Below, piece by piece: positions 23,634 through 34,470 of a stretch of DNA of 64,000 nucleotides. The translations under genes were made by a program, and so were the position numbers. The notes under the pieces are model-generated. The model saw only the letters and a list, made by a program, of their open reading frames with translations. It ran no database searches and had not been told where the DNA came from. The first letter of the stretch is position 1. The number at the start of each line of letters is the position of its first letter. Source of the DNA: Polytrichum commune (taxonomy: Eukaryota; Streptophyta; Polytrichopsida; Polytrichales; Polytrichaceae); contig OX485803.1 of the NCBI GenBank assembly GCA_950295325.1, positions 46,765,554-46,829,553 of the forward strand, written 5' to 3'.

Positions 23634-24304
23634 ACAATGTTGCACTTTGTGCTATTTTATAATGTCACATGCTACACTAATTCTCTATTATCATGCATCC
23701 GTGTTAACACTACAAAATTCCATAATATCACATGCACTTTGGTTGCCATAGGTGTGAAACTATGAAGTTTAGAGTGTACAAACATCTTACTCATTAACAA
23801 AGTGAAGATTCTCATGTTCACTGAGTGGTCGTATATGTCTCTCCAATCATGTTGACTATTGAGCCTAGAATAATTATCATATTTTGAACACATAGTCCAA
23901 AACTCTCTTAAACATGTGTTTTTTCGGTAGTTGTTCTTGGAGCTACACCTAACCACTAGCACTCAAATATAGGTGTCCAATTAAGATAAGTATTTGAATT
24001 AGGCATGTGTCCCTCTGCAAATCCAAGTTGAGGCCACTCTCCTCATAATTTTCAGAGCTCATAAATGCTCATATATGTGTACACACACACACACACACAC
24101 ACACAATGTATCTTATTCATTATCAAAGTGAAGATCTCATGTTAATCAAATGGTCATATGCACTCTAAACTTTGTAATGTCATGCTTGTGGCTACCAAAA
24201 TGCACGTGATACTAAGGAGTTTTGTAGTGTTAATACGGATGTGTGATAAAAAAAAGAACTAGTGTAGCATGCGACATTATGGAATAACACAAAGTCAACA
24301 TTGG
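23634..24304. repeat. inverted duplication enclosing R1 repeat sequence
   Basis: About 143 bp at 23634-23776 (ending AGTTTAGAGTG) is the diverged reverse complement of 24161-24304 (starting CACTCTAAACTTTG). Shared landmarks are GCATGCTACACTA, CCGT-TTAACACTACAAAA and TAT-ACATGCA. The roughly 385 bp between holds an R1 copy and a (CA)n tract. The arms could fold into a stem. Confidence 0.7.
24082..24107. repeat. (CA)n microsatellite
   Basis: An uninterrupted run of CA dinucleotides. Confidence 0.9.
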
Positions 24305-24514
24305 AATATGATAATAATTATATGATGACAATATATGCGTGCAAGCGTATGGTTAGAATGCTTCGGTGGTTTATTTTAATGTCAATCATATGATACATGG
24401 GAGGAAATGTGACAATAAGGAATGAGATCTAAACTAAGAACATCCATTCCATAGGGTTTCAAGATATAAGAGAAGGAGTGACATTAAGGAGGTTGATATT
24501 ATGGAGTTTAGAGT

Positions 24515-25025
24515 GTATGTTCTCCAAATTGTGTTGACTATTGAATTGGAAATGGTTAACATATTCAAGCATGTAGTCCAATCTCTTTTAAGCACATATT
24601 TTTTATTTGATTCACACCTAACCACATACCACTCAAATATAGGTGTCCGATTAAGGTAAGTAACAAAATTAGGCATGTCTACACTACCTACTTCAACCAT
24701 AAAAGGTTTTCTCACACAAGTACCACCACCGTCCACGAGGTAAAAACAAAGGTAAGGTAAGGTGAGTGGGCCCAGTTTGGTTACTCATGTTAGAAGGACA
24801 CCTATATTTGAGTGATATGTGGTTAGGTGTGGATCTAAGAGCATACATCAAACGTACATCACGTGTTTAAAAGAGATAGGATTACGAGTTCAAAAATTGT
24901 TAACTATTTTAGGTTCAACATAATTGGAGGAACCCTTTTATGATCTTTGAATGAGAAAGAGATTTTTCACTTTGATATTGTATAAAATATTTGTATGAGC
25001 TCCAAACATTATGAGGGAAATTGCT
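24515..25025. repeat. head-to-head pair of dispersed repeat R1
   Basis: 24515-24690 (ending CACTCAAATATAGGTGTCCGATTAAGG) and 24780-25025 (starting GGACACCTATATTTGAGTG) are inverted copies of the same repeat, about 90 bp apart. Further copies lie at 12430-12560, 19970-20165, 23800-24000, 41800-41935 and as a short piece at 1300-1360. The consensus is about 300 bp with no coding sequence. Confidence 0.75.
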
Positions 25026-25059
25026 ATGAGCACAAATTGGATTTGCCTCGCCAAGTTTA

Positions 25060-25865
25060 ATTTCTACAAGCCTTACCAAGTTTAAGATTTTTTTTTGAAT
25101 TCTTTAGGGTTCTTTAATTATATTATTAACATGGTCAAGATCATTGAAAGGGAAATGAAGTAGCATAAAATTGAAAATCTCATGAACATAAAATATAAAA
25201 TAAAATCTAATTGACATTTGCATTATCATTGAAATCAACATCAGAGGTGTTTAGGGTTTAGGGTTTAAGGTTGTAAGCATTGGAACTCTATGCTTATTTC
25301 TGATTTTAGATCAAAAAACATAGATATTCATCCCTATTTTTTTAAGTGTGAGCCCAAGATTGTGCCCACATGTCTTCTTAACCTTTAAAAATACTAAAAA
25401 TCTAATGTTTAGTATGTGTGAGTAGTTAAAAGTAACAAGAGCTTAGATTTAGTTAAGTTTAGCTCATTAAGTGTCAAGTTATAGTTGGCCAAGCTTTGTG
25501 AGACTCAATATTATTAAAGTAAAAACCAAAAACACGAGTGAAGGAGTTAAAATTAAGTGTGAGGAATGATAGGAGGGAAGTGGCTTAGGCCAGTTAATTG
25601 TTCGTTTTGTGCTAGTGTTATTTTCATTTGAAGGGGGGTTCCTCCTCAAAAAATTGTGGATGAGGCCCTGGATTTCTGGATCCAGGGAGGGGTCCCCTGC
25701 AGAGCCCAACATTTTCCTTTTTAATTGCACCCATACCCAGACCATGCCCATCAGCAATGACCCATGCCCACCCATGCCCACCCATGCTATTCAAATTGCG
25801 CCCATGTATTCAAAAATTGTGTAATTGTGTAATGTGTCTTGTATGATTGTGTAATTGTGCCCCAC
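25060..25865. other. AT-rich non-coding stretch
   Basis: I see only short ORFs without motifs, and a short run of GTTTAGGGTTTAGGGTTTAAGG (25250-25271) that resembles degenerate telomere-type repeat units. No gene is supported. Confidence 0.45.
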
Positions 25866-25869
25866 CCAT

Positions 25870-26010
25870 GCCCACCCATTATAATATCAAACCCATGCCC
25901 ACCCATGAACAATAATATCGCAGTCGTGCCCACCCATGCCCACCCATGAACAATAATATCGCAGTCGTGCCCACCCATGCCCACCCATGAACAATAATAT
26001 ATATTGCACC
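25870..26010. repeat. 41 bp tandem repeat built on CCCACCCATG
   Basis: AATAATATCG or its variant begins at 25911, 25952 and 25993, giving a 41 bp period. Each unit contains two CCCACCCATG decamers. Further CCCATGCCCACCCATGC runs flank the array (25740-25790, 26005-26045). Confidence 0.85.
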
Positions 26011-27700
26011 CATGCCAACCCAAAACCCATGGGCATGGGTGGGTATGGGCACCCAATGTAGGGCTCTGGTCCCCTGTGAGGCTCAGGAATGGAAACGAGA
26101 GGCAGGGGCAGTGCGAGCAAAGCACGACGAAGGAGGGTGCCGAAAGGAGGAGAGGGAAAACCAGAAGGGAGAGCCGCTGCCGATCGAGAGCGGAAGGCAG
26201 GGTCGAGATTGGGAGGCAGCGCGGCTGCCGACAGGCAACAATTCTTGTGTCACACAAAGAGTCGGAAGAAGGTTGAGGGACGGAGTGAAGTGAATTCATA
26301 GTAGTTCAGAAATTGTGCACCGGTGTCGAAACTGGGGAGGCAAATTAAAGGGTAGAATTGGCAATGGTTGAGGTACTAGCCTGAAGGATTGGAATGTGAG
26401 TTGGGATAGTAGATTGGGGGCAAGGCGAGACGGCAGGGACCCCGAATTGTTCAACTCTGAATGCATGCCCCTCAAATTCGGAGCAGCTCAAGAATTCATC
26501 GTTGTGACGCCGGACCGACGATAATTGCAGGGGGGGCTGAGGAACCGGCGGTCTTTTTTGCACTGGGTGTGAACTCGCTAGGAGTGAGGAATTGCCGAAT
26601 GCACGAATCTGTGTGCATTGGCTGCCCTTGAGTGGCCAATCTGAGACATTGAGTCAACCAAGTACTGAATGACCGGAACAGTTGGGTTGGGCGACGCCGG
26701 AATTTTGGACTTTCCGCGGGCTTTCTTCTAGCATTGGTGCTGGAACTCCAAACACCACCTCTCCGACTGCCCGGCAAGCCATGATCCGCTCAACCCGGAA
26801 CTGACAAGTGAAAATTGGCACATCCCGAGGCCATGGCTATAAGTTGCAGTGGATAAGAGTCGAGGAGAAGGGGGACCAACAACCCGCATTGCGTGTGCGG
26901 AAGGCGAATTCGGCGCTGTCAACCTGGTGAGCTTCTGAGGACCAGTGCATTGTCTAGATCCATGTTGTGGTGGCTGGTTGCTGATGAACTACGAAGGAGG
27001 GTCTGCTGCCGAAATTGAGCTGTGCAGCTCAAGCACAAAGGGAGTAGGTGGTTGCACAAGGCTGGATCGGTGATCGGCCGGTGAGGAGAAGGTTAACTTT
27101 GGCTAGATCTCCAGGTTGCAGCTAGGATGGGGAAGGAGTTCAAGGGGAGTAGGAGGACTCGGAAGCTGCTAGCCGAGGTTGGTTACTTAGGGGTATTCAG
27201 AGGTGACCTCAATTGGGAGGCCGAAAGGGGAAGCAACCTGCCTCCAAACAGACAACAGACAAGTCCAACCACAATTCGGGAGCTTAGGGATTAGGGAATC
27301 TGTGGAGTAGGATATTAGTGGGAATTAAGGAGTGGGTGGAGTGATTAGCCAAGAGGGTCATAGTGGGACAACCCTAATGAGAGTCTTGATGTAATCAGGT
27401 ACTTAAATTTGTGTAGCCCATATTAAAGGCTCTTAAGTGTGAATGTGGAAAGTTGAATTTTGGTGAATTCGAGTGTTAGCAACATTCACATAAAGGGGGG
27501 AAGCATTTCTAAATGCTCATAACCTTCTTCCTTTTGAGTAAAGTTGTGTGGTTGAGATTTACATTGGGGGGGGGGGGCATCGGGTGCCACATGTGAGTGG
27601 TTAAGTGTGGACAATTGAGTATGTGTAACCCATAGGCCTTCACCGGACTACGACGCATAAGGGTGGGGGTTTATGGCTGACATTAAGATAGCAAGTGGAT
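26011..27700. other. GC-rich non-coding block
   Basis: From about 26040 to 27300 the sequence is richer in G+C than either side but has only short ORFs in all frames with no motif. It could be an LTR or other retroelement end. 27564-27578 is a poly-G run. No gene is supported. Confidence 0.45.
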
Positions 27701-27701
27701 A

Positions 27702-28660
27702 CAATCAAGACTTTATAAATGTTACTCGGCGGGAGTAGCAAAAAAATAACATATACACTTATAGAATTCATACCGATGATTAATAACATTTATAGAAATA
27801 ACACTTAAAATTTCCAAAAATGAAGAACATAACGTTCTATAAAAAAAACACAAATGATAATACATAATTCAACTAAACTAATTGTCAGAAAGAATCTACA
27901 TAGTAGTAACTTGACGAGATTCTTCCAACTAAACTAACCGAAAGATAGAGTCTATAGTAGGATGATGAGAAGCTTCCAAATGATGAGATGAAACTTCCTT
28001 TTGGAGTCCTTGAATGCTCTTGATGTGTGATAGGGCATCATTTGGTCTTTGTTCAAAGTATTTCTTCAAAGTTTCTAAAGAACACTCAACAACACTAAAT
28101 CCTACAACTTCTTTTACCACATCAAGCATAACCTCATCAACATCAATTTCTTGATGTTATTAAGAATACATATCCAAAAACTCCTCATGGGTAGGTTCAT
28201 AGGGGTTGTTTAGATCAAACTCCATCTCATAATTGAGGTACTCATGAGCATTCATCACATCACCCACCTCACTGTCAGATGATGACAACAACGTCAGTTG
28301 GTGAAGTAGAGTAGCAACTTCATCAACCTCTACCAAGCGCCTAGTTTCCTCTATCTCCCTCTCAATAGAGATCGAAAGAACACCCGTGTGCCTCCAACAA
28401 TTTTGAATTGTTCGCAAAGAATATGGGATAAATGTGATTACATGTTTAAAATGTATGCTCTCATACATTATTACCATGATTTTCTCAAAATTAACACTTA
28501 TAAAGGTGCAATTAACAAAGAAAGGAGTAGAGCATGTTATAACACTTAACACATAACACTCACTAGTCTTACCAATTGTGTTTTTGTAGGGGAGTAAAAT
28601 TTTCTTAGCATATATGAAATTATAACGCTTATAGGGGTAACACTTATAGAGTCTTGACTG
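27702..28660 (-). mobile_element. pogo/Tigger-like element, copy 2, internal-deletion derivative
   Basis: The left end CAATCAAGACTTTATAAATGTTAC and the right end, read inward, CAGTCAAGACTCTATAAGTGTTAC form terminal inverted repeats of 24 bp. TA flanks both ends (27700-27701 and 28661-28662), as for Tc1/mariner/pogo insertions. Relative to copy 1 it lacks about 1.89 kb: the transposase N-terminus and DDE core. The join at 28408-28411 falls on a 4 bp microhomology (TTGT plus strand, ACAA coding strand). It also lacks the CACTA insertion, so it preserves the empty site. Confidence 0.92.
27929..28425 (-). pseudogene. C-terminal remnant of pogo transposase (copy 2)
   Basis: The frame keeps TIQNCWRHTGV and the acidic C-terminal region (EVDEVATLLHQL, SDSEVGDVMNAHEYLN). 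It then ends early at a stop near 28160 in a stretch (EPTHEEFLDMYS) absent from copy 1, and resumes as VVGFSVVECSLETLKKYFEQ. No catalytic residues remain. Confidence 0.85.
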
Positions 28661-28662
28661 TA

Positions 28663-29280
28663 CAATGCATAGCAACCATATTTTCGCCAACAATGACATG
28701 AAATGACGAGGCATTTTACTATTTCAAGGAAATAATTTACACATACTATTCCCCTAAAATTACAAAGGGAACGTTTGGATTGTTGTTCCCGCCATTGTCA
28801 CTCTTGCCAGAACTCATCGACATCTCGCGCCGTGAGGCTCTGGCAATCCTTTTCACATTTCATAGACTTTGCACGTCTGTTTGTGCACATTTGGTGTCTG
28901 CACACTAGATATTCATAGTCTTTGGAAAAACATAGTGTGCAAGAGTGTTATTCACGAGTTTATTGTACAGGTGCATTGTGTTTCGGGTATGACATCAATG
29001 TTTTCGTTGATATTCTAAGGATGTTTGATTGGTGCAGTGTAGGCTTGATTCCACAACACTTTCAAGTCAGCCATCGCTACACGAGTCGTGGGTTGTGATG
29101 TTTTCCGATTGCTGTCATATGGCAATGTTTCTGCGCTTTCTACAATTTTGCATGTGATTCATCATTGTTTTTTGGTGTTGTTGAATAACGTAGTGGAACT
29201 ATGAAATTATGCATTTTCCGATTTTCATGCTGTAAATTGCAAGGTAATGTGCTGCCTAAAATTGACCATTTAGGATGACA
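28663..29280. other. gene-free stretch
   Basis: No ORF with a recognisable motif and no clear repeat is seen between pogo copy 2 and the palindromic motif array. Confidence 0.5.
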
Positions 29281-29649
29281 ATTTAGGTCAACTCAACTTG
29301 AATTGACGTGCACATTTTAATATTCTAAATATTTAGGCCGATTCGACCTAAATATTATCCATCTCACTATAAATTATTGATTACGTAGAGTGTATTGTTT
29401 CAGTTTAAGGTCGACATGACCTAAATCTAGGAAGTTTGATTCTCCTAATTGACTAACATATTTCCTCATTTGAATCGACTCAACCTAAATGTATAAATTG
29501 CAAGTTTTGATAATGAGAATGTTTTAAGCGCATAATAGTATTTCAATATATTGTCGATCGAAATGATCTCATCAAACTAATGATCATTCATACTCATCTG
29601 ACGAGTGCTAAATAACTGTGCTCATTTAGGTCGACTCAACCTAAATGAG
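29281..29649. repeat. array of five palindromic TTTAGGTCGA-type motifs
   Basis: Imperfect palindromes lie at 29281-29303 (ATTTAGGTCAACTCAACTTG), 29331-29353 (ATTTAGGCCGATTCGACCTA), 29404-29427 (TTTAAGGTCGACATGACC), 29468-29490 (GAATCGACTCAACCTAAAT) and 29621-29649. The last has 11 bp perfect arms, CTCATTTAGGT and ACCTAAATGAG. A half site (AATCGACCTAAATT) lies at 30105-30119. Spacing ranges from about 50 to 155 bp. They resemble subterminal protein-binding sites of a transposon. Confidence 0.7.
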
Positions 29650-30201
29650 TTGATTTCATGATAACCTATTCAAATACCCATTACAACCCTAAAGGATGTT
29701 GCAGTCGATTTGTGGTCAATGAATGCCTTTGAGACAATCCTCTTTTCATCCATTGGTTTTTAGTTGGACACTTGAAGTCTTGCACATCCTACAGTTCATG
29801 ATTTAACCTCCTTCAATGAACTGATAATTATAGGGTCTCCCGAATTCTTACAAGAACGTGCAAGGCCCACACTGCGCACCAAATAAACTTTACGATCATG
29901 CTACTTTGTCTACTTGTTCTTATTTGACATGCAATATTTATTTTGAGGCTGGGCGGGCATAATTCCACTGCACTTTGACTAGCCTGCACTCCCCCATGGT
30001 GGCCAACCTGTTATTCAAGGGTTATATAGTATTCTTAGATTTCACTTATTCATTTTCCAATGCCACTTTCATATTGTGAATTTCTTTAAAAAAATTATTT
30101 TAAAGTCAAATCGACCTAAATTCAAAATCCAATTCATGAAGGATGAATTCATTTGCAACATTGTTTCTAATTTCATATTTAATGTTCATTGTCCAAATAA
30201 C

Positions 30202-30771
30202 ATGAGTTCATCGGATAACCCAATGGACAAGATGGGCTTTTCTGATGACGACTGCCAGGATCTTGAAGGAATGAATGTCAACATTCCAAAGTGTGAAGGG
30301 CTTCCGCGTTGGATGTGGAACATAATGTGTGTCACTCTATATAACATTGAGGGTGTACTTGTTGGAGAAGGGACCTGTCACAATGTGACAGCTGATCTCA
30401 TTCTAGGTGCAAATAGTCTTCTTGTGGACACCCCTATCACAATCCACATTTCAAAGACACATTTTGAGGAGGATTTTCCCCATGGGACATTATACTCTTT
30501 GCTAGCTTGGCCAATTCATTTAGTCCATTGCCGAGTGGTTAGTCCACGTGATTATGAGGCCAAACACAATTTCAACAGATCTCAAGCAAGTCTCTTGAAC
30601 CCACCTTCATCAAAATCTGCTCAACCATATTCGAGTACCATCCGAAATGCTCCTCAACAGAATGGTCTCAAGTCCAAAGAACTACTCACCCAAGACTCCA
30701 TTAATGATGTGTCAATTAAAATTTGTTGTAACAAGAATTTACGTCCAACTGTATCCGTGAGAGAATATTAG
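30202..30771 (+). CDS. DUF8039-like, CACTA-associated protein, partial or degenerate
   Basis: An open frame of 189 residues from ATG 30202 (upstream in-frame ATG at 30076). The core is LYNIEGVLVGEGTCHNVTAD, then LGANSLL, ITIHISKTHFEEDFP and SLLAWPIHLVHCRVV. This order (regulated 'V-GEG', 'LG-N-L', then 'AWP--LV') resembles the DUF8039 domain found in plant En/Spm-CACTA-associated proteins. The tail is Ser/Pro/Asn-rich and looks disordered. No transposase catalytic motif is present. The array of palindromes 0.5-0.9 kb upstream may belong to the same element. Recognition is by pattern memory only. Confidence 0.4.
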   Translation: MSSSDNPMDKMGFSDDDCQDLEGMNVNIPKCEGLPRWMWNIMCVTLYNIEGVLVGEGTCHNVTADLILGANSLLVDTPITIHISKTHFEEDFPHGTLYSLLAWPIHLVHCRVVSPRDYEAKHNFNRSQASLLNPPSSKSAQPYSSTIRNAPQQNGLKSKELLTQDSINDVSIKICCNKNLRPTVSVREY

Positions 30772-30787
30772 AGCCTTTCGAGAATGC

Positions 30788-31041
30788 ATGTACCAACAAT
30801 CAACATTCAAACTCAAAGTCCACTTGAAGATTGATGTGCACCAATCTACTCATTATGACTTACTTGGGAGAAAGATGATGACGGTTGAAAAAATTAGTGT
30901 TTGTATGCGAGCATGGATGCTTATTGTTGGAGTCCCGAAGGCGACATTCTACCGCTACCCAAGATATGCAAAGGATAAGTGCGAAGCAATGAACCATAGA
31001 AATATGGGATTGCTTAAGTTCAGACAACATACGAAACAAAT
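30788..31041 (+). pseudogene. DUF7869-type protein, N-terminal block
   Basis: The frame carries AWMLIVGVPKATFYRYPRYA, a helix-turn-helix-like start, then MNHRNMGLLKFRQHTKQ. It stops where the LTR-like insertion begins at 31042. In relatives as I recall them this segment runs directly into the block that here resumes at 33216. Confidence 0.6.
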
Positions 31042-31481
31042 TGTCGTATAAATAACGATCGTGTATCATTGCAACTTGAGTACCAACCACCACTAACAAA
31101 TATAACTAAAACATGGCAAAAACATACATTAACAACACACCTCCATAGAGAAGGAAGATAGTCAAACCCTTGCAAGAGCTCTAATTCTTTCTTCAAATGC
31201 ATACAATGAGTCAAATTATCTCTTACTCCACCACGGGAGAATCCAAGAGTGTAAGTAGAGGGAGAAAAACTCAAGATTTATTGCAAAAACATGCAATCTT
31301 CACCTTACACAAGCTCTTTCCACACACTCACTCAAAAGGCTTGACTTGGCAAGAATGCCAAGTCAAGGAAGAGGCTCATCATTTAGAAACATCTCTCCAA
31401 CTTTTAAGATTCATCCATCCAAATCTAAATGGATGAAATCCCACAGATAAGGTGAGGCCACTGACGTCGCATATCGTGACA
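31042..31481. repeat. LTR-like unit U, complete copy
   Basis: Starts TGTCGTATAAATAACGATCG and ends TATCGTGACA, so the ends are TGTC...GACA as in long terminal repeats. A second, interrupted copy lies at 31484-33215, only 2 bp away. The two agree over most of their length with scattered substitutions. The insertion cuts the DUF7869 reading frame. Confidence 0.65.
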
Positions 31482-31586
31482 GTTGTTGTATAAATAACGA
31501 TCGTGTGTCACTACAACTCGAATACCAACCATCACTAACAAATATAACTAAAATATGGCAAAAACACACATAAATAACACAGCTCC

Positions 31587-32884
31587 ACATGCCCCCCTAG
31601 CTAACCATGGAGTCCCGCCAAGCAGCTAGGACCAATACCAATCCAAAGGGCATGGATAATGAAGAATTGCTCCGCAACCAACGAATGTGGTGAATGTCGC
31701 TCCAAGAAATTGTAAGTTGGGTGCAGTGTGAGCCCCATCCTTAATCTCCTATGATATTTGGCCATCAGATTCCAAAGAATTAAATCCGCCGTCTCATGTT
31801 TGATCGCGTCTTTAAACTACAACTCATTATTTTCCATTTGGTCATGCATAATACGATGAAAGCCACACATGATCATTGAATACGACTGGTAAAAACACCA
31901 AGTACCGAAGATCCTCGACATTGAGGACAACTTCACTGTCCAGTTCGTAGAGAAGTCAAGGGTGGCCTCAAGCATGCCACGTGCCAACCATGTTGACACC
32001 GATCATACAAGAGCATAGTAGCCGCTCATTTCTTCTCTCCAAACACAAAACATGGAAGGCCCTCTCGTACGACGGCCAGTTTAGGATTAATTATATCCCC
32101 AATGGATAGATGACATGGGGCACAATTTTTGGAATGCTCACGACACTCCCGGGCATCCTTGTCTTCCAACAACAACAAACCACTCAGCAACACCTCTTTC
32201 ACCCGAAGGATAGTGCATCTTGGCCTAATGTGAGGGCATAGTTGCTTAGTATGCTTCGGGTTGTGGTAGTGTTGCTCCTGCAATACGATGATCAACATAA
32301 GATTGGACTTCCATGGATGGAAGTCCACATCTAAGAATTGGTTACCAATTAAGTGGTGAGTCCCGAAAGTAAAGTAGAAGGGTTGGTTCCCCTCTTATGA
32401 ACTATAAGGTCCGGAGTAGGAGAAGCTAACCATTAGCATGGCAGAATGCGAAGAGTTAGCACTCGAAATCTTTGCTAGAAATGAAAATGGGCAATATTGT
32501 TAATGAGGCTAGCAAGGGTTGCGACAAGCAAATACTGCTTGCAGAGGCCGTTCTTGCTCTTCTCTCTCATTTTATTATTATTATTTATATCAATTTATAC
32601 TTGAATAAACTCAAGAATTCTCTTTCAGAACTCAATGGCATAAATTCTTACTTCCAAGCAACCAAATCACAATAAATTTCGTGAGCAATTCAACAATTTT
32701 TCATCACAGTTATCCTAAATGTACCATTCACAAGCAAACATTCTTCTTCTTGTTGCTCTGCAAATCCGCGATGTTCTTCGCTCCGACACTTCACAACTTC
32801 GTTATTCCTTATCTTCACGCCCTCTTTCGCGCGTTATATCTCAAGAATGAAGAAAAAAAATAAAAAAATGAAGGATTCTTGCTA
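31587..32884. mobile_element. 1.3 kb insert inside the second U unit, with PHD-finger relic
   Basis: This sequence has no counterpart in the first U copy. It carries a minus-strand relic of a transposon-type PHD-finger protein, then gene-free AT-rich sequence at 32400-32884. Ends were not defined beyond the loss of similarity. Confidence 0.5.
31810..32328 (-). pseudogene. PHD-finger-bearing transposon protein relic
   Basis: From 32328 the frame reads ...LLLEDKDARECREHSKNCAPCHL and LPCFVFGEKK, then a stop at 32026. Immediately after, in another frame, it continues LLYDRCQHGWHVACLRPPL and SCPQCR. The pattern of Cys pairs, then C--C----H--C, then C--C is a PHD zinc finger split by a stop and frameshift. 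A further piece follows, IFGTWCFYQSYSMI. PHD fingers of this kind occur in plant and algal transposon polyproteins; the exact parent family is not identified. Confidence 0.5.
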
Positions 32885-33215
32885 AATGAGAAAGAAGAGA
32901 GTCAAACCCTTACAAGAATTCCAATTCTCTCTTCAAATGCACACACTGAGTCAAATTATCTCTCACTCCACCACATAAGAATCTAAAAATGTAAGTAAGG
33001 GGAGAAAATATTTATTACAAAATCATGCAATCTTCACCTCACATAAGCTCTCTCCACACACTCATTCACAAGGCTTGACTTGAGAAAGATGCCAAGCCAA
33101 AAATGAGGCTCCTCACTTAGGAGCATCTTTCCAACTTCTAAAATTTTTTTATCCAAATCTAAATGAATGAAATCCCACGGATAAGGTGCGGCCACCGACG
33201 CCGCATACCGTGACA

Positions 33216-34470
33216 AAACGGTTATTATTCTTAAATGCATCCTTCACAAGGAAACATATCATATGCCATATAAAACTAGGACTTTGAAGTTGGAAAAGAA
33301 AGTTATGTCCATGATTCTCCCAGCCACCTTTCAGTGGAAGGATCATATGAATAAAATGAATGCAACCAACGCTATTTTTCGGTTGAAGGAGGTCTCAACA
33401 TCAAACTTGAGCAAACTTAGATCTTCTAAGTTTCTAGAATACAAAGTGAAGAAACTAGGAGAAAATTTTGCTTGGTGCGTCACTTGTGATAAGCTACGAG
33501 AGCTTAGGAAGGGTTTTCTGGCTGGGTCTCTAAGTGCTCTAAGATGGTCTAGGAACTTCGACAAACATCTTGCCATTGCCCGTGCTCATAGGATGTTGCA
33601 CTATGCAAACCATTACATGTCACATACTTGTCTGCACGAGTGCCTTACAATCATGCACAATAGGATGGATTATGCTAAGACTACCTTTCATGTTTTCTCC
33701 CATAAGATCAAAAAACTTGATGGCTTAGTGAAGTTGTTTGTTTCTGTTATGGGCATGATTGCTCGTGGTCATGGTGACGTTCGTTGTGCGCATTATGGCT
33801 TGGATATCTTCATCCACAATTCGAATTACATAACCGGTTCAATGACAAAATTGTTGCAGGATCTAGAAGAGCCACCGAAGTCTTATTCTTAGCAGTTGTT
33901 CGTGCGATCAGGGTCAACAACTTTGTTTCAAACTATTCTAAAGGGTGCAAAGACGTGTGTAGTGTCGCTACACCCACCACTAGAATCTTCAATACCAACG
34001 TCGTTGTTGCCACCTATTCTTAATGTGCAGTTGGACAATGCTACAAGAGACAACAAGAATAAATATTTTTCTTGTTTTTGGTCTCTACTTGTGGTAAACA
34101 AGATTATCGTGAAGTGTATGTGAATTCCACGATTGTGAGACACACACATGACGACATTAATGCATTGTTTGGAAGGTAAAGTATGATATTGAAGAAGGAG
34201 AACTTCCCGACAATCCTTGCGCTCATGAAGTCCTTCATGGATATGAAATCCATTTCCACTATTCCTCACTTGATTGAAAAGGTGTCTGATTTCAAGGGTT
34301 TCATAGCAGGGTCATTTGTGGATGGTGATGAGATTTTTGGCAGGGCACACGAAACCACAAGTAAAGTTCTACCTAAATTCAAATGGAATTCCAATCATGA
34401 AATACAAACCATTGTGCACTGACGTGGAATGGTCATGAGAAGGTGTGAACCCCTAGAGTGGTCCACCACT
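33216..34470 (+). pseudogene. DUF7869-type protein, central block
   Basis: A long frame from 33263 (MPYKTRTLKLEKKVMS) runs through ATFQWKDHMNKMNATN, ECLTIMHNRMDYAKTTFHVF, VMGMIARGHGDVRCAHYG and LLQDLEEPPKS. A TAG stop at 33890 is followed in the same frame by QLFVRSGSTTLFQTILKGAK and NVQLDNATRDNKNKYF, a family signature around an Asp-Asn pair. After a frameshift the segment RHTHDDINALFG, then FPTILALMKSFMD and PHLIEKVSDFKGFI, complete the DUF7869-type domain. Stops and frameshifts make it inactive. The enzymatic role of the family is not certain to me; a transposase-like role is likely from its repeat nature. Confidence 0.65.

Larger units (their letters stand above)
31484..33215. repeat. LTR-like unit U, second copy, interrupted
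   Basis: 31484-31586 (TGTTGTATAAATAACGATCGTG...) matches the first 103 bp of U. 32885-33215 (AAGAAGAGAGTCAAACCC... ending CATACCGTGACA) matches the remaining part. About 1.3 kb of other sequence lies between. The 5 bp before unit 1 are CAAAT, and those after unit 2 are AAACG; a clean target duplication is not visible. Confidence 0.6.

Noticed and set aside
25787-26299. 170-codon minus-strand ORF with repeated GWAWVG and MGGHG phrases
   Set aside because: The repeated peptides are a translation of the 41 bp tandem array; no gene features surround it.
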